A stretch of 64,000 nt of DNA from Paenibacillus glucanolyticus NBRC 15330 (GTDB lineage: Bacteria > Bacillota > Bacilli > Paenibacillales > Paenibacillaceae), in assembly GCF_004000885.1 (NCBI RefSeq), contig NZ_BIMC01000003.1:248001-312000 (forward strand), in the 5' to 3' direction. Position numbers and translations under genes: made by a program. Positions 63,360-64,000 of this stretch are shown one piece after another. The number at the start of each line of letters is the position of its first letter. The first letter of the stretch is position 1. The notes below the pieces were generated by a model, which was not told the origin of the DNA, did no database searches, and saw only the letters and a program-made list of their open reading frames with translations.

Positions 63360-63380
63360 AAATTAACAGGGGGAACGTGT

Positions 63381-63959
63381 ATGAAAAAGATTTTGATTAT
63401 TCAGGGCAATCCGATTGAGAACAGTTATGGAAGTCATTTGGCCAAGGGATATGCGCAGGGGGCAGCCGAATCAGGGGCAGAGGTGCGTGAGCTGGTGCTT
63501 GGAGAGATGGATTTTGATCTGAGCCTGTCCGGCGGCTATAAGGGGGATCAAGCTCTGGAGCCCGATCTGCAAGAAGCGCAGAAGCTCATCGCATGGGCGG
63601 ATCATCTGGTATTTGTGTACCCGAACTGGTGGGGCGGCATGCCGGCACTGCTGAAGGGGTTTATCGACCGAGTCTTTTTGCCGGGCTTTGCGTTTAAGTA
63701 CCGCCGGAACTCTCCATTGCCGGAGCAGCTGCTCAAAGGGAAAACCGCCCGATTGATTGTCACGATGGATTCGCCCTACGTTTACTATCGCTTCTATCTG
63801 GGTCAGCCCGGGCATCAAATGATGAAGCATTCCATTCTGAAGTTCTGCGGCGTGAGCTCGGTTCGTGCCACGAACATCACGCAGCTTCGCAAAATGCCTG
63901 AGAGCGCAAAAAAGCAATGGCTTGAGCGCGTACAGAACATGGGGAGGAAACTGGCGTAG
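63381..63959 (+). CDS. Flavodoxin-fold NAD(P)H oxidoreductase
   Basis: 192-residue FMN/FAD-dependent quinone reductase-like protein of the NQO/KefF/MdaB group. The flavin-binding start, ILIIQGNPIENSYGSHLAKGY, and the VYPNWWGGMPALLKGFIDRVF segment are diagnostic. GCCCG-rich C-terminal helices follow. GGGGGAA precedes the ATG. A TetR repressor just upstream and a shared operator-like site suggest induction by quinones or other electrophiles, as with YodB/QsrR-type circuits. Bases 63960-64000 hold no gene. Confidence 0.92.
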   Translation: MKKILIIQGNPIENSYGSHLAKGYAQGAAESGAEVRELVLGEMDFDLSLSGGYKGDQALEPDLQEAQKLIAWADHLVFVYPNWWGGMPALLKGFIDRVFLPGFAFKYRRNSPLPEQLLKGKTARLIVTMDSPYVYYRFYLGQPGHQMMKHSILKFCGVSSVRATNITQLRKMPESAKKQWLERVQNMGRKLA

Positions 63960-64000
63960 AGGCCGTTGCCGCCGATGTGCAGTTCTTTCCAAACACTTGA

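Overview
The window reads as chromosomal DNA of a low-to-mid GC Firmicute, almost certainly Paenibacillus. The evidence is strong AGGAGG-type ribosome binding sites, a T-box leader, Bacillus-type orthologues (a LipL with its nucleophile at Cys150, TatA/TatC, CdaR, LytS/LytR), LplA/LplB/LplC-type sugar ABC transporters, and a large membrane-anchored AraC regulator beside glycosidases. I saw no rRNA, tRNA, prophage, IS transposase or CRISPR array. Most of the window is accessory metabolism arranged as small regulator-plus-pathway modules.

Layout. 0-4.3 kb: a divergent T-box-controlled seryl-tRNA synthetase, an aldo/keto reductase and a two-gene threonine/serine exporter. 4.5-10.9 kb: a LytS/LytR two-component system followed by a DUF485 protein and two tandem acetate-type sodium symporters. 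10.9-14.8 kb: a glycerate module (GntP-type permease, glycerate kinase, CdaR regulator) headed by a perfect 18-bp palindrome. 15-17.3 kb: a methyltransferase, a HAD phosphatase and two decayed genes. 17.4-27.5 kb: AraC/GH127 arabinofuranosidase, glutathione peroxidase, an orphan pair of oligopeptide-type permeases, a cytoplasmic alpha-amylase, YeiH/LysR and a DUF378 protein.

27.7-43.2 kb is the most distinctive block. It is a glycan-use locus with two leaderless GH18 enzymes, an LplB/LplC/lipoprotein importer, two GH29 alpha-L-fucosidases, a CBM9-like protein, an 883-residue transglutaminase-fold protein and a membrane AraC regulator. None of its enzymes has a signal peptide, so the design looks like import first and cytosolic dismantling afterwards of fucosylated, GlcNAc-containing glycans, possibly still attached to an amino acid or peptide.

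43.4-51 kb: a secreted amidase, a phoX-tatA-tatC operon, an HNH protein, lipL and cysK. 51.2-51.8 kb is non-coding and repeat-rich (degenerate interspersed repeats, then an eight-unit tandem array). 51.8-64 kb: a nucleotide kinase-like protein, an epoxide hydrolase with a CGNR regulator, an ECF42-type sigma-factor module with two matching candidate promoters, a VOC protein, DUF1801, a hidden 43-codon DUF4023 gene, a lipoprotein, an IsdG-type haem monooxygenase, a DUF418 membrane protein, an OmpR/histidine kinase pair, and a TetR gene with a flavodoxin-fold oxidoreductase that share an operator-like site.
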